The translations under genes and the position numbers were made by a program. Shown here one piece after another: positions 1 through 8,878 of a stretch of DNA of 40,294 nucleotides. The notes under the pieces are model-generated. The model was not told the DNA's origin. It searched no databases and saw only the letters and a program-made list of their open reading frames with translations. The DNA comes from Ameyamaea chiangmaiensis (lineage in GTDB: Bacteria; Pseudomonadota; Alphaproteobacteria; Acetobacterales; Acetobacteraceae). Numbering within the stretch: the first letter of the stretch is position 1; every line of letters begins with the position of its first letter. Where the stretch lies: positions 1 through 40,294 of the forward strand of contig NZ_JABXXR010000015.1 of the NCBI RefSeq assembly GCF_013376175.1. The letters run 5' to 3'.

Positions 1-613
1 CGCTGACCGCGCGCAGGCGGGGCAGGGCGGCGGCCAGTTCGGCCTCGCTGGCCGTGCGGGTGCCGGTCACGCCGGTGATGCTGACGTAATAGATGAAGCC
101 CGAGGCACCATCGAGCACGCGCGGCAGGCGGTCATCCGTGGTGGTCGGCGCCACGAGACGGATGATGTCCAGTCCAGCATCGCGCGCCGGGGCGTCGATC
201 AGGTCGGATTCCTCGGGTGGCAAATCGACGATGATCAGCCCGTCGACCCCCGCGCGCGCGGCGTCGACACAGAACCGTGCGGGCCCGTAGCTGTCGATCG
301 GGTTGCAATAGCCCATCAGGATGATCGGCGTATCGTCGTCGTCCCTGCGGAAGGTGGCGACCATATCCAGCACCCGGGCCATGGTGGACCCGCCCTTCAG
401 GCCGCGCACGGCGGCGGCCTGGATGGTCGGGCCGTCGGCACTGGGGTCGGAGAACGGCACGCCGATCTCGATCAGGTCCGCGCCGGCGCCGGGCATGCCG
501 CGCAACAGCGACAGCGAGGTGTCATAGTCCGGATCGCAGGCCTGCAGATATGGGATGAGCGCGCCGCGCCCTTCGGCCTTCAGGGTGGCGAAGCGTCGGG
601 CGATGCGGCTCAC
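1..613 (-). CDS. trpA: Tryptophan synthase alpha chain (partial, C-terminus outside window)
   Basis: The alpha subunit cleaves indole-3-glycerol phosphate to indole and glyceraldehyde-3-phosphate and passes indole to TrpB in the cytoplasmic alpha2beta2 complex. About 204 codons are visible. The motif E-I-G-V-P-F-S-D-P-x-A-D-G is present, and counting from the chosen start puts the catalytic Glu at residue 49 and the catalytic Asp at residue 60, the family's standard numbering, which supports the start. The start is GTG at 613-611, and it overlaps the trpB stop in a GTGA arrangement, so translation is probably coupled to trpB. The reading frame runs off the left edge of the window. Confidence 0.96.
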   Translation of the reverse strand, partial: MSRIARRFATLKAEGRGALIPYLQACDPDYDTSLSLLRGMPGAGADLIEIGVPFSDPSADGPTIQAAAVRGLKGGSTMARVLDMVATFRRDDDDTPIILMGYCNPIDSYGPARFCVDAARAGVDGLIIVDLPPEESDLIDAPARDAGLDIIRLVAPTTTDDRLPRVLDGASGFIYYVSITGVTGTRTASEAELAAALPRLRAVS

Positions 614-1839
614 AGGCTCACTCCGAGATGGCTGGCGACGGCGAAGATGTCCTTGTCGCCGCGTCCCGAGAGACAGGCGACGAGGATCTGGTCCGGCTGC
701 ATGGCGGGGGCGATCTTCATGATGTGCGCGATGGCATGCGCGCTTTCCAGCGCCGGAATGATGCCTTCGGTGCGGGTGCAGGCCTGAAACGCGTCCAGTG
801 CCTCGTCATCGGTGGCGCCGACATATTCGGCACGCCCGATATCGCTCAGCCAGGAATGTTCCGGCCCGACGCCGGGATAATCCAGACCCGCGCTGATCGA
901 GTGCGCCTCGGTGACCTGCCCTTCGCTGTCCTGCAGAAGATAGGTGCGGTTGCCGTGCAGGACGCCCGGACGGCCGCGCTCGATCGAGGCCGCCGTCTTG
1001 CCGGAATCAAGCCCGTGCCCCGCGGCCTCGACCCCGATCAGCCGCACGTCGGCATCGTCGAGAAAGGGGTGGAAGATGCCCATGGCGTTCGAGCCGCCGC
1101 CGATCGCCGCGACCACGGCATCGGGCAGGCGCCCTTCGACCTCGAGGATCTGGGCGCGCGTCTCGGTGCCGATCACGGACTGGAAATCGCGCACCATGCG
1201 GGGATAAGGGTGCGGACCAGCGACCGTGCCGACCAGGAAATAGGTGTCGTGCACGTTGGCGACCCAGTCGCGCATGGCCTCGTTCATGGCGTCCTTGAGC
1301 GTGCCGGCGCCCGCCGTGACCGGCACGACCTCCGCTCCCAGCAGGCGCATGCGGAACACGTTGGGCTTCTGGCGCTCGACGTCGGTCGCGCCCATGTAGA
1401 TGACGCATTGCAGACCGAACAGCGCGCAGACCGTGGCGGTCGCGACGCCGTGCTGGCCCGCGCCGGTCTCCGCGACAATGCGCGTGCGGCCCATCCGTCG
1501 GGCCAGCAGGATCTGCCCCATGACGTTGTTGAGCTTGTGCGAACCCGTGTGGTTGAGTTCCTCGCGCTTGAGATAAATCTTCGCGCCACCGAGTTCCGCG
1601 CTCAGGCGCCGGGCGTGCCACAGGGGGCTGGGGCGCCCGACATAGTCACGCAGGTAGTAATCGAGTTCGGCGCGAAACGACGCATCGGCGCGCGCGGCGT
1701 CGTAGGCCTGTTCGAGTTCGAGGACCAGCGGCATCAGGGTTTCGGCGACGAAACGGCCGCCATGGATGCCGAAACGGCCGCGTTCATCCGGGCCTTGGCG
1801 CAGACTGTTAGGGCGGCCAACGGGAGACTGGGTCGTCAT
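610..1839 (-). CDS. trpB: Tryptophan synthase beta chain
   Basis: The PLP enzyme condenses indole with L-serine to make tryptophan. The 409-residue product has the PLP lysine at K102 in H-T-G-S-H-K-L-N-N and the glycine-rich phosphate-binding loop G-G-G-S-N-A-M-G, and is full length for the family. An in-frame start at 1914 exists, but the ATG at 1839 is preceded by GAGGTG about nine bases upstream and gives the family's normal N-terminal length, so it is preferred. trpA follows with a four-base overlap. No trpF is seen directly upstream; the neighbour is the divergent corA gene, so trpB appears to be the first gene of this transcript. Confidence 0.97.
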   Translation of the reverse strand: MTTQSPVGRPNSLRQGPDERGRFGIHGGRFVAETLMPLVLELEQAYDAARADASFRAELDYYLRDYVGRPSPLWHARRLSAELGGAKIYLKREELNHTGSHKLNNVMGQILLARRMGRTRIVAETGAGQHGVATATVCALFGLQCVIYMGATDVERQKPNVFRMRLLGAEVVPVTAGAGTLKDAMNEAMRDWVANVHDTYFLVGTVAGPHPYPRMVRDFQSVIGTETRAQILEVEGRLPDAVVAAIGGGSNAMGIFHPFLDDADVRLIGVEAAGHGLDSGKTAASIERGRPGVLHGNRTYLLQDSEGQVTEAHSISAGLDYPGVGPEHSWLSDIGRAEYVGATDDEALDAFQACTRTEGIIPALESAHAIAHIMKIAPAMQPDQILVACLSGRGDKDIFAVASHLGVSL

Positions 1840-2010
1840 GGCGGTGTTCACCTCGGGGCAGGAGCGTCGAGCGCAAGGCACTTCGCATATCAGACCGTCG
1901 GCGTAGGCGTCCATGCCCCCGCGTTTGGTGCCCGGGCCCCCTTGCCCGAACCGGCGGCGTGCGGGACAGTCGCGACGCGATCCGTCACGGACCGGGAGAA
2001 CTCCGCGCGT

Positions 2011-2979
2011 ATGTTAGTCGCCCACCGATCAGGAGCCGCGGCGCGGGACGTCAGGACCGCGACCGACGCGGCCGACGCGACCTGGCTGGACCTTTACAAT
2101 CCGACCGAGGACGAGATCGCGCTGGCGGCGCAGATCACCGGCCTGACCATTCCGCGCCGCGACGACCTGGACGAGATCGAGAGTTCGTCGCGCCTGTTCA
2201 TGAAGGACGACAGCGTCTACCTCTCCACGCCACTGGTGCGTCGCCGGGAGGACGACTTCACCGTCACGCCGGTGGGCTTCGTGCTGGCGCCCCATATCCT
2301 TGTGACGGTGCGGTTCGCGGATTATTCGTCCTTCGCCACGGCGGCGGCGCGTCTGGCCGAGGGGAAGGAGCGAATCTCGGGGGACGAGGTCGCGGTCCTG
2401 CTGCTGGAGGCGGTGGTCGACCGGCTGGCCGATATTCTCGAACATATGGGCACGACGCTCGACTCCCTGTCGCGGGACGTGTTCGGGGTGCCCGCGCCCC
2501 AGCGCGCCAACGCGGCCAATCGGCTGCGGCGCCTGCTGCGGCGTGTCGGTCGGTCGGGCGATCTGGCGTCGGCACTGCGCGACAGTCTGCTGGGGCTGGA
2601 GCGCATCTCCATCTATATCAGCGAGAACAAGAAACACGACCTGTCGCCCAAGCTTATGGCGCGGCTGAAGACCATCGGGCGCGATATCGCCTCCCTGAAC
2701 GACTTCGTCGCGCAGACCATGAACAAGGTGCAGTTTCTGCTGGATGCGACGCTGGGTTTCATCAGCATCGACCAGAATGACGGGATGAAGCTGCTGACCG
2801 TCGTCAGTTTCGTGGGCGTCGCCCCGACGCTGATCGCCGGGATTTACGGCATGAACTTCAAGGTCATGCCCGAACTCAACTGGCACTATGGCTATGCCTA
2901 TGCGCTGGGCCTGATCACGGTGTCAGCCGTCCTGCCGATGATCTGGTTCTGGCGCCGGGGGTGGTTCGGCGCCACCTAG
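2011..2979 (+). CDS. corA: CorA family magnesium/divalent-cation transporter
   Basis: Inner-membrane CorA-type channel for Mg2+ (or Co2+/Ni2+). The 322-residue product has a long hydrophilic helical N-terminal region followed by two C-terminal membrane segments. The signature G-M-N sits at residues 280-282 at the end of the first membrane helix (Y-G-M-N-F), with a short loop before the second helix and a basic C-terminus (W-R-R-G-W-F). The ATG at 2011 is preceded by GGGAGAA at about ten bases. The frame stays open far upstream, but that part is antisense to trpB and is not coding. The gene is divergent from trpB with a 171-bp gap in which I see no clear regulatory element. Ion preference cannot be read from sequence. 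Confidence 0.93.
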   Translation: MLVAHRSGAAARDVRTATDAADATWLDLYNPTEDEIALAAQITGLTIPRRDDLDEIESSSRLFMKDDSVYLSTPLVRRREDDFTVTPVGFVLAPHILVTVRFADYSSFATAAARLAEGKERISGDEVAVLLLEAVVDRLADILEHMGTTLDSLSRDVFGVPAPQRANAANRLRRLLRRVGRSGDLASALRDSLLGLERISIYISENKKHDLSPKLMARLKTIGRDIASLNDFVAQTMNKVQFLLDATLGFISIDQNDGMKLLTVVSFVGVAPTLIAGIYGMNFKVMPELNWHYGYAYALGLITVSAVLPMIWFWRRGWFGAT

Positions 2980-3044
2980 GGCAGCCCGACCGAGCCAGAG
3001 TTCCGTGTACGTGCTTCAGGGCCCGTCCCCGCGCGCTGTCATGC

Positions 3045-3073
3045 TTGACGGTGCGCGCGCGGGAGGCTAACGT
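3045..3073 (+). promoter_or_regulatory. Possible rho promoter
   Basis: TTGACG (3045-3050) is separated by 17 bases from TAACGT (3068-3073). The -35 word is good and the -10 word poor. It would give rho a leader of roughly 170 bases. This is a pattern match only. Confidence 0.3.
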
Positions 3074-3176
3074 TTTCCCTGAACTGGCGGCGCTCCGTCG
3101 CCCGTCTCTCCCTCCGTATGGAACCGCGCCTGCCTTCGCGGCGTCCCCTGGGCTGTTACGGCCCATGCGCCACCCT

Positions 3177-3199
3177 GTGTCGTACATAACGCACGACAC
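3177..3199 (+). repeat. Inverted repeat in the rho leader
   Basis: GTGTCGT (3177-3183) and ACGACAC (3193-3199) form a perfect 7-bp stem around a nine-base loop, about 50 bases before the rho start. No T-run follows, so it is not an ordinary terminator. The rest of the 269-bp corA-rho gap is C/T-rich on the coding strand and shows no gene. Confidence 0.5.
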
Positions 3200-3248
3200 C
3201 GCAGGTCCCGGTTTCTTCTCCCGATCTATGCCATCCAAGGCGCTCTCC

Positions 3249-4544
3249 ATGCATCTTGCCGAACTCAAGGCCAAAACTCCTTCCGACCTGCTCGCGTATG
3301 CCGAGAGCCTGCAGATCGAGAACGCATCGTCACTGCGCAAGCAGGACATGATGTTCGCGATCCTGAAGACCCTGGCGGACAACGATCAGGCGATTCACGG
3401 CGAAGGCACGCTCGAAATCCTGTCCGACGGTTTCGGCTTCCTGCGCTCGCCTGAGGCGAATTACCTGCCCGGGCCCGACGATATCTACGTCTCGCCGGTA
3501 CAGGTGCGCCGCTTTGGCCTGCGCACCGGCGATACGGTCGAAGGCCAGATCCGCGCCCCGCGCGACGGCGAGCGTTATTTCGCGCTGCTCAAGGTCAACA
3601 CGATCAATTTCGAGCCGCCGGAATCCGTCCGTCACCGCATCAACTTCGACAACCTGACCCCGCTCTATCCCGAGCGGCGCCTCAAGATGGAAATCGAGTC
3701 CGATGCCGTCGGGGGGGCCGCGCCCGCCAAGGGCGGCAAGAAGGAGCAGAAGGACTTCACCCCGCGGGTGATCGATCTTGTCTCGCCGATCGGTATGGGC
3801 CAGCGCGCGCTGATCGTAGCCCCCCCCCGCACCGGCAAGACGGTGATGCTGCAGAGCATCGCGTCGTCCATCTCGGCCAATCACCCCGAAGTGTTCCTGA
3901 TCGTGCTGCTGATCGACGAACGCCCCGAGGAAGTGACCGACATGGCGCGCTCGGTACGGGGCGAGGTCGTGTCGTCGACCTTCGACGAACCGGCCACGCG
4001 TCACGTTCAGGTCACCGAGATGGTGCTGGAAAAGGCCAAGCGTCTGGTCGAGCACAAGCGCGATGTGGTCATCCTTCTGGACTCGATCACACGTCTGGCG
4101 CGCGCGTACAACACGGTCGTGCCGTCGTCGGGCAAGGTGCTGACCGGCGGTGTGGACGCTAACGCCCTGCAGCGCCCCAAGCGCTTCTTCGGCGCGGCGC
4201 GTAACATCGAGGAAGGCGGCTCGCTGACCATCATCGCCACCGCGCTGATCGATACCGGATCGCGCATGGACGAGGTGATCTTCGAAGAGTTCAAGGGCAC
4301 CGGCAACTCGGAACTGATCCTCGACCGCAAGCTGGCCGACAAGCGCACGTTCCCGGCGATCGACATCACCAAGAGCGGCACCCGCAAGGAAGAACTGCTG
4401 GTCGATCGCGCGTCGCTGACCAAGATGTGGGTCCTGCGCCGTATCCTGGCCCCGATGGGCACGATGGATGCGATGGACTTCCTGCTCGACAAGCTGAAAT
4501 ACAGCAAGACGAACCAGGATTTCTTCGACGCGATGAACACCTGA
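3249..4544 (+). CDS. rho: Transcription termination factor Rho
   Basis: Hexameric RNA-dependent ATPase/helicase that ends transcription. The 431-residue product shows the N-terminal helical Rho domain, an OSB-like RNA-binding domain (residues about 50-130, with G-F-G-F-L-R and Y-V-S-P-x-Q), the Walker A loop A-P-P-R-T-G-K-T at residues 191-198, Walker B (V-I-L-L-D-S-I-T-R) and the [10 protein letters not shown] region. The ATG at 3249 has AAGG upstream at good spacing and gives the usual M-x-L-x-E-L-K beginning; an ATG at 3228 is a less likely alternative. Rho is autoregulated by premature termination in other bacteria, and the long structured leader here would allow that. Confidence 0.97.
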   Translation: MHLAELKAKTPSDLLAYAESLQIENASSLRKQDMMFAILKTLADNDQAIHGEGTLEILSDGFGFLRSPEANYLPGPDDIYVSPVQVRRFGLRTGDTVEGQIRAPRDGERYFALLKVNTINFEPPESVRHRINFDNLTPLYPERRLKMEIESDAVGGAAPAKGGKKEQKDFTPRVIDLVSPIGMGQRALIVAPPRTGKTVMLQSIASSISANHPEVFLIVLLIDERPEEVTDMARSVRGEVVSSTFDEPATRHVQVTEMVLEKAKRLVEHKRDVVILLDSITRLARAYNTVVPSSGKVLTGGVDANALQRPKRFFGAARNIEEGGSLTIIATALIDTGSRMDEVIFEEFKGTGNSELILDRKLADKRTFPAIDITKSGTRKEELLVDRASLTKMWVLRRILAPMGTMDAMDFLLDKLKYSKTNQDFFDAMNT

Positions 4545-4559
4545 ACGGTGTTCGCCGAA

Positions 4560-4584
4560 CGCGGGTGGCGTGCTGCCACCCGCG
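4560..4584 (+). terminator. GC-rich hairpin after rho
   Basis: CGCGGGTGGC (4560-4569) pairs perfectly with GCCACCCGCG (4575-4584) around a five-base loop, 16 bases after the rho stop codon. There is no T-tract, so it may stabilise the 3' end or work with Rho rather than end transcription alone. Confidence 0.55.
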
Positions 4585-4629
4585 ACCTGCCTGATCGACG
4601 ATCACTTGGGCGGGATTATGGGAATGATT

Positions 4630-4655
4630 AAAAAATATTCTCATGCGTATTTTTT
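4630..4655. repeat. AT-only inverted repeat, possible bidirectional terminator
   Basis: AAAAAATA (4630-4637) and TATTTTTT (4648-4655) form a perfect 8-bp inverted repeat with a ten-base spacer, flanked by GGGA and TCCC, which extend the hairpin. The surrounding stretch 4585-4898 is unusually AT-rich for this genome and holds no convincing long gene. Confidence 0.4.
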
Positions 4656-4723
4656 GTGCATATCCCGGCAGAAAAACGGCCATGTCCCAGGTTTCTGCCC
4701 GAAACACGAGCATGAAATGTCGC

Positions 4724-4746
4724 CGCCTCATAGGCGCCCTTTTATT
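4724..4746 (+). terminator. Probable intrinsic terminator
   Basis: CGCCT (4724-4728), loop CAT and AGGCG (4732-4736) are followed by CCC and TTTTATTT. A short stem plus T-rich tail fits a weak intrinsic terminator upstream of the small gene at 4899. Confidence 0.45.
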
Positions 4747-4898
4747 TCTATAGAGATTCTGATTACTGATCGATCTTTATAGTAATTGTCGACAGAGCAT
4801 GCATTTTTCGCTGATCTGCGACCTGATTATTTTCTGTTGCTGGCGCGTTCGTGGTGTGGTTTTAGACGCGCCACCTTATCACCAACAGGAAACTAATA

Positions 4899-5030
4899 AT
4901 GTCTATTCAGTCTCTGAGCGATTTCGTTGCCTTCTCCGTTCAGGCCGCTTCGCTTGCCCCCGTTCTCGCGTTTCTGCCGGCTGTTGCCGTTCTGGTTCTG
5001 GCGACCGCGCTGACCGACCGCACGGCCTGA
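4899..5030 (+). CDS. 43-residue hydrophobic small protein, function unknown
   Basis: The frame encodes 43 residues beginning M-S-I-Q-S-L-S-D-F. It has a polar N-terminus, then an almost uninterrupted hydrophobic stretch (residues about 16-37, rich in Ala, Val and Leu with two prolines), and a polar tail T-D-R-T-A. This fits a single-span inner-membrane peptide. AGGA (4887-4890) lies eight bases before the ATG, and codon use is GC-rich at third positions although the leader is AT-rich. A TATAGT at 4778-4783 is a possible -10 box. The leader also holds a TGGCGCG/CGCGCCA inverted repeat around 4840-4872. I do not recognise the family. Membrane peptide, leader peptide or toxin-like peptide are all possible. 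Confidence 0.6.
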   Translation: MSIQSLSDFVAFSVQAASLAPVLAFLPAVAVLVLATALTDRTA

Positions 5031-5130
5031 TTGATCCGCACAGCTTAAAACGACACCTTGGCGACGCTACGATAACTGGTTGTTAACCAATCCTGGATGA
5101 GAGTGCTCCCGTCACAAAGGGAGTGCGGCA

Positions 5131-5391
5131 ATGCGGGTGATCGAAGCGGCGCGTCTGGTATCCACCGGACAGATATCGCCCGATATCCTGTGGCAGATGA
5201 CGACGGTGCCCGAACGGGTCACCATCGCCCTGCTTCTCGGGCGCCCCGACTACCTTCCTTCACGGGCTACCACACCGACCCAGGCATGGGATGCGATCGA
5301 CGCCCGTCATCGCGATCTTCTGCTGAGGCGCGCTCCCGCGCGTATCCGCCAGAGACTGCCCGGTTATGTGCCCCAGACTCTGCCCGCCTGA
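5131..5391 (+). CDS. Small hypothetical protein (86 aa)
   Basis: The 86-residue soluble protein begins M-R-V-I-E-A-A-R-L and is rich in Arg and Leu, with no signal peptide or membrane span. I do not recognise the family. The start is well supported by AAAGGGAG ending seven bases before the ATG. The ribosome-binding site lies in a small hairpin, CTCCC pairing with GGGAG across eight bases, which could mask it. A TGGTT-gtt-AACCA inverted repeat lies just upstream, near 5079-5091. The gene is convergent with the hydrolase at 5416-6978, only 24 bp away. Confidence 0.6.
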   Translation: MRVIEAARLVSTGQISPDILWQMTTVPERVTIALLLGRPDYLPSRATTPTQAWDAIDARHRDLLLRRAPARIRQRLPGYVPQTLPA

Positions 5392-5415
5392 CGGCACCGC
5401 CCTGTGGACTGCGCG

Positions 5416-6978
5416 TCAGTCGCCGTGACGGTCGTATGAGAGGCCGCGCGCCAGCCAGCACCCGATCTGCAGGCCCGATACTCTCCCGTCGTCCGAACGT
5501 CGTATGCGGATCGTCCAGTCGCCAGGTGCCGGAGCGTCCATGCTGCGCTGACAGGGCATCGTCCAGACATCGTCGCCCAGCGGATAAAGCGGCTGCATCG
5601 GCCCGGTGCCGAGAAACCCGCTGGCAGCAGCGTAGAAACCCCCGCCCGTCGCCACAATGGTCAGGCCGCTGTCCAGCTCGGCACAGGCATACACGCCCGC
5701 GATGTCGGGCCGTGCTGCGCCGGCCACGCGCGACGCCTCCGCACGATAGTTCTCGCCCGGACGCTCCAATGCGATACACCCGTCATGCCGGTGCAGGGTC
5801 ATGGTGTCGGATGCGGCGCTGTCGGCGGGCCCGGGTGCCAGCCGCTCCGGCCCCGTGCCATACCGCGCGATCAGCTGGCCATCGCACTCCAGACTCACCC
5901 GCAGCGCAAGCCCCGCGTGGCCGTCCAGATAGACGCCATTCCAGGCCGGATCGGCCACGTGGGTCGGCCGCGGGGTTGATGCACCAAGCGCCGCCGCCAG
6001 CAGGCCCGACGCCGCACCGTAAGCCGATGCCTCGTGGTTGAGCAGAACGACGACCGACAGGCGGGCATCGGCCGCATGGAAACGCTGGGCGCGAAAGCCG
6101 CGCAGGGCACCTCCATGCCCGGTCACCGGGATGCCTGCGATCGTGCCGTGCGCCAGCCCGTAGCCATACCGTGCCGGTGTACCGTCGCTGAAGGTCGGCG
6201 GGGCCGCGATGCGGCGATACAGGCTGTCAGGATCGTCGCGGGTGGCGTCGATAAAGGCCTCCCACGCCAGCATATCGTCGAGGCTTCCCGACAGACCGGC
6301 ATCACCCGTCCAGAAAATCCGGTTCTCTGCCGGGAAGAAACCGACATCGATCGACCCTTCGTAGCCGGTGACACCCCCGGCGGGATAGGCCGTGTCGGGC
6401 GTGAATACCATCGAGCCCATCCCGGCGCGCCCGAACACATGGGCGCGGTACAGTTCGTCGAGGGACCGGCCGGTCTCTGTCTCCAGCAGGTCCGACAGCA
6501 CACGGAAATTGCCGTTGGAATAGGAATAGCTGGTCCCGGGCGCGAAATGGGTGCGCCGCATGCGCGCAAACGCGGCCGCGGCGTCCGATCGGCGAAACGG
6601 CGCGTCGGGCGTCGCGCCGTGCAGCACGGTCAACGCCCAGTAATCCCGCAGGCCGGACTGGTTGTGGCACATCTGCGCAATGGTCGGCAGCGGCCCCTCC
6701 AGAGAGGGGAAGAACGAACCGACGCGCCCATCGAAGCGGGTCGTATCGCCCAGCGCCGACAACAGCGTGGCGCAGGTAAACTGTTTGCTGATGGAGCAGA
6801 TGGGCAGCGGCGTCCCGGCCGTCATGGGCTGATGGCGGCCCAGATCGGCGAACCCCCAGGCATGGCGCGCCACCACGCGCCCTTCATGCACGATACCGGC
6901 AACGCCCCCAGGCCCACGATAACGGTCGGGCAGACTGTCGAGAAACGCGGTCGCGCGGACGGGATCGAACGAAGGCAA
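5416..6978 (-). CDS. dap: D-aminopeptidase-type serine hydrolase (S12 family)
   Basis: The 520-residue product resembles Ochrobactrum anthropi D-aminopeptidase as I recall it, in length and along most of the chain. That enzyme releases N-terminal D-amino acids from peptides. The penicillin-binding-protein-type catalytic set is intact: S62-I-S-K65, Y153-S-N155 and H-G-G at 288-290. The catalytic domain (about 1-330) is followed by two C-terminal beta-barrel-like regions as in DAP. No signal peptide is visible, so it is probably cytoplasmic. The start is TTG at 6978; its first residues align with the DAP N-terminus and GGAG lies about eight bases upstream. A beta-lactamase-like esterase is the alternative, but the full-length similarity favours DAP. 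Confidence 0.85.
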   Translation of the reverse strand: MPSFDPVRATAFLDSLPDRYRGPGGVAGIVHEGRVVARHAWGFADLGRHQPMTAGTPLPICSISKQFTCATLLSALGDTTRFDGRVGSFFPSLEGPLPTIAQMCHNQSGLRDYWALTVLHGATPDAPFRRSDAAAAFARMRRTHFAPGTSYSYSNGNFRVLSDLLETETGRSLDELYRAHVFGRAGMGSMVFTPDTAYPAGGVTGYEGSIDVGFFPAENRIFWTGDAGLSGSLDDMLAWEAFIDATRDDPDSLYRRIAAPPTFSDGTPARYGYGLAHGTIAGIPVTGHGGALRGFRAQRFHAADARLSVVVLLNHEASAYGAASGLLAAALGASTPRPTHVADPAWNGVYLDGHAGLALRVSLECDGQLIARYGTGPERLAPGPADSAASDTMTLHRHDGCIALERPGENYRAEASRVAGAARPDIAGVYACAELDSGLTIVATGGGFYAAASGFLGTGPMQPLYPLGDDVWTMPCQRSMDAPAPGDWTIRIRRSDDGRVSGLQIGCWLARGLSYDRHGD

Positions 6979-7159
6979 GGCGGCTCTCCGGCGTCTGGAT
7001 CGGATAATGGGCCGGCGACTAAACCATCATTTCGCGCGCGGTTGAAGTCGTGCGCGGTCGACGCGACGCGGGCGCCCCCGTTCCGGGTGGGCGCCGCGAT
7101 TGACACGGGTCGTCTCCGCACGGCACCACACAAGCCATGATGTACACATCGCCCCGGCC

Positions 7160-7960
7160 ATGACGAGCGACCCTGCCGGCACACACCCCCCGTCCGAGGC
7201 GTTGCGCGTGGCGTTCGTGGCCGCGCCGACCGACACCGCGCGCACAAGTTTGCGGCGGCTGGAAAAGCGGTATGGCGCGGTGCCGTTCGACCAGGCCGGG
7301 GTCGTCGTCTGCCTTGGAGGTGACGGCTTCATGCTGGAGACTCTGCATCGCCTGCTGGGGCGCGAGGTGCCCGTCTACGGCATGAATTGCGGCTCGGTCG
7401 GCTTTCTGATGAATCCGTTCCATGAAGAGGGCCTCATGGAGCGTCTTCGCGCGGCGCAGGGCGCGGAGCTTCATCCCCTGCGCATGATCGCCACAACCTG
7501 CGACGGCCAGACGATCGAGGCCCTGGCGCTCAATGATGTCTTTTTGTTCCGCCAGACCCGGCAGGCCGCCAAGATCCAGGTCGAGGTCGACGCGCGGGTG
7601 CGTATGGAAGAACTGATCTGCGACGGCATCCTGTTGGCGACGCCAGCCGGATCGACGGCCTATAATCTGTCCGCGCACGGGCCGATCGTTCCGCTGTCGG
7701 CCAATCTTCTGCCGCTGACGCCGATCAGTGCCTTCCGACCCCGGCGCTGGCGCGGCGCGCTCTTGCCGTCCCACGCGCATGTGCGCTTCGGCATTCTCGA
7801 GCACGAAAAGCGCCCGGTGGCGGCCGTCGCCGACTTTACCGAGGTGCGCGACGTGATCGACGTGCGTATCCACGAGGACCGGTCGATCACCACGCGTATC
7901 CTGTTCGACCCCGACCGCAATCTGTCGGAGCGGATCATCTCCGAGCAGTTCACGGCCTGA
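7160..7960 (+). CDS. nadK: NAD kinase
   Basis: Phosphorylates NAD+ to NADP+ using ATP or polyphosphate in the cytoplasm. The product has the G-G-D-G motif at residues 53-56, followed by the region containing [10 protein letters not shown], an N-D motif (L-N-D-V-F-L-F-R) and the family signature [14 protein letters not shown]. At 266 residues it is normal for alphaproteobacterial NadK. The ATG at 7160 is preferred, although no strong ribosome-binding site precedes it; the frame is open upstream from a TTG at 7100. The gene is divergent from dap and about 120 bp before the MetF-like gene. Confidence 0.93.
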   Translation: MTSDPAGTHPPSEALRVAFVAAPTDTARTSLRRLEKRYGAVPFDQAGVVVCLGGDGFMLETLHRLLGREVPVYGMNCGSVGFLMNPFHEEGLMERLRAAQGAELHPLRMIATTCDGQTIEALALNDVFLFRQTRQAAKIQVEVDARVRMEELICDGILLATPAGSTAYNLSAHGPIVPLSANLLPLTPISAFRPRRWRGALLPSHAHVRFGILEHEKRPVAAVADFTEVRDVIDVRIHEDRSITTRILFDPDRNLSERIISEQFTA

Positions 7961-8082
7961 GCCGCCGTGCGCCGGCCGGGTTCGGCTGGGAGCGTTTCCC
8001 GACCGCGGCATCTGCCGCTTGCCCCGCCCGGCGCGTCCCACTAGGACTTTGCGCCCAAGAGTCGGTGACGGGAGACACTCAG

Positions 8083-8829
8083 ATGGGACGCATTGCCGTC
8101 GAACTCGTGCCGCGCGACGCGGACAACCTTCTGGCCGACGCGCGGATGGTGCGCGACTGCTTTCCGGTCGCCGACACGATCAATATCCCCGATCTTCTGC
8201 GCCTGCCTCTGCGCAGCTGGGACGCCGCGCGCATGGTGCGCGAGGCCGGTCTGACCGGGGCGGCCGTGCCGCATGTGCGCGCGATCGACATCGCACCGGA
8301 CGGCCCGCTACCCGGTCTCGATGACCCCGACCTGCGCGAAATCCTGGTCGTGCGCGGCGATCCGCCGGCCGATCTGCGACACACCGTCTATCCCAACACA
8401 GCCGAGGACGTGATCGCGCGGTATCGCCGTGCCGCGCCGCATCTGCGGATCTACGCCGCCTTCGACCCATACCGTCGCGCGCCCTACCGGGAGCTGGAGG
8501 CGATGCGGCGCAAGCGGGACGCCGGCGCGGACGGGTTTTTCACCCAACCGCTGTTCGACCGAAAAATGCTGGATCTGTGTCTGGAATGGCTGCGGGGCGA
8601 GAGCGTGTTCTGGGGGCTGTCGCCGGTGATCGGCCCGAAGTCGCGCTCCTACTGGGAAACGACGAACCATGTCGTGTTCCCGCGCGATTTCGCGCCGACG
8701 CTCGACGCCAACATCGCTTTCGCGCGCGAGACGATGCGGACGGTCGCGGCCGAAGGCGGCAGCGTCTATCTGATGCCGCTGCGCGTGAGGCTGGAACGCT
8801 ATCTGCCGCCCCTGCTCGACCTCGGCTGA
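8083..8829 (+). CDS. Methylenetetrahydrofolate reductase family protein
   Basis: A MetF-like flavoprotein TIM-barrel protein of 248 residues. It shows the family's strand order with V-E-L-V-P at the start, a D-T-I-N-I-P segment, V-R-G-D-P in the centre, a G-A-D-G-F-F-T-Q-P-L-F segment (the folate-binding region of MetF carries a T-Q-x-x-F) and a W-G-L-S-P-V-I-G segment. It is shorter and more divergent than classical MetF (about 290-300 residues), so it may be a paralogue acting with another methyltransferase rather than the main methionine enzyme. The ATG at 8083 has GGGAG eight bases upstream. No SAM or cobalamin riboswitch is visible in the 122-bp gap before it. Confidence 0.72.
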   Translation: MGRIAVELVPRDADNLLADARMVRDCFPVADTINIPDLLRLPLRSWDAARMVREAGLTGAAVPHVRAIDIAPDGPLPGLDDPDLREILVVRGDPPADLRHTVYPNTAEDVIARYRRAAPHLRIYAAFDPYRRAPYRELEAMRRKRDAGADGFFTQPLFDRKMLDLCLEWLRGESVFWGLSPVIGPKSRSYWETTNHVVFPRDFAPTLDANIAFARETMRTVAAEGGSVYLMPLRVRLERYLPPLLDLG

Positions 8830-8845
8830 GCGCGCCCGTGGCATC

Positions 8846-8869
8846 CGGGCGGAGCAGGAACCCCGCCCG
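8846..8869. terminator. Hairpin between convergent genes
   Basis: CGGGCGG (8846-8852) pairs with CCGCCCG (8863-8869) across ten bases, in the 49-bp gap between the convergent MetF-like gene and aldB. It may serve both transcripts; no T-run is present. Confidence 0.5.
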
Positions 8870-8878
8870 TCAATCGCC

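Noticed and set aside
628-2010. Long plus-strand open frame joined to the front of corA
   Set aside because: It is antisense to trpB, lacks family motifs, and corA has its own ATG with a good ribosome-binding site at 2011.
7100-7128. TTGACA as a -35 box for nadK
   Set aside because: The hexamer is perfect but no acceptable -10 word lies 16-18 bases downstream.
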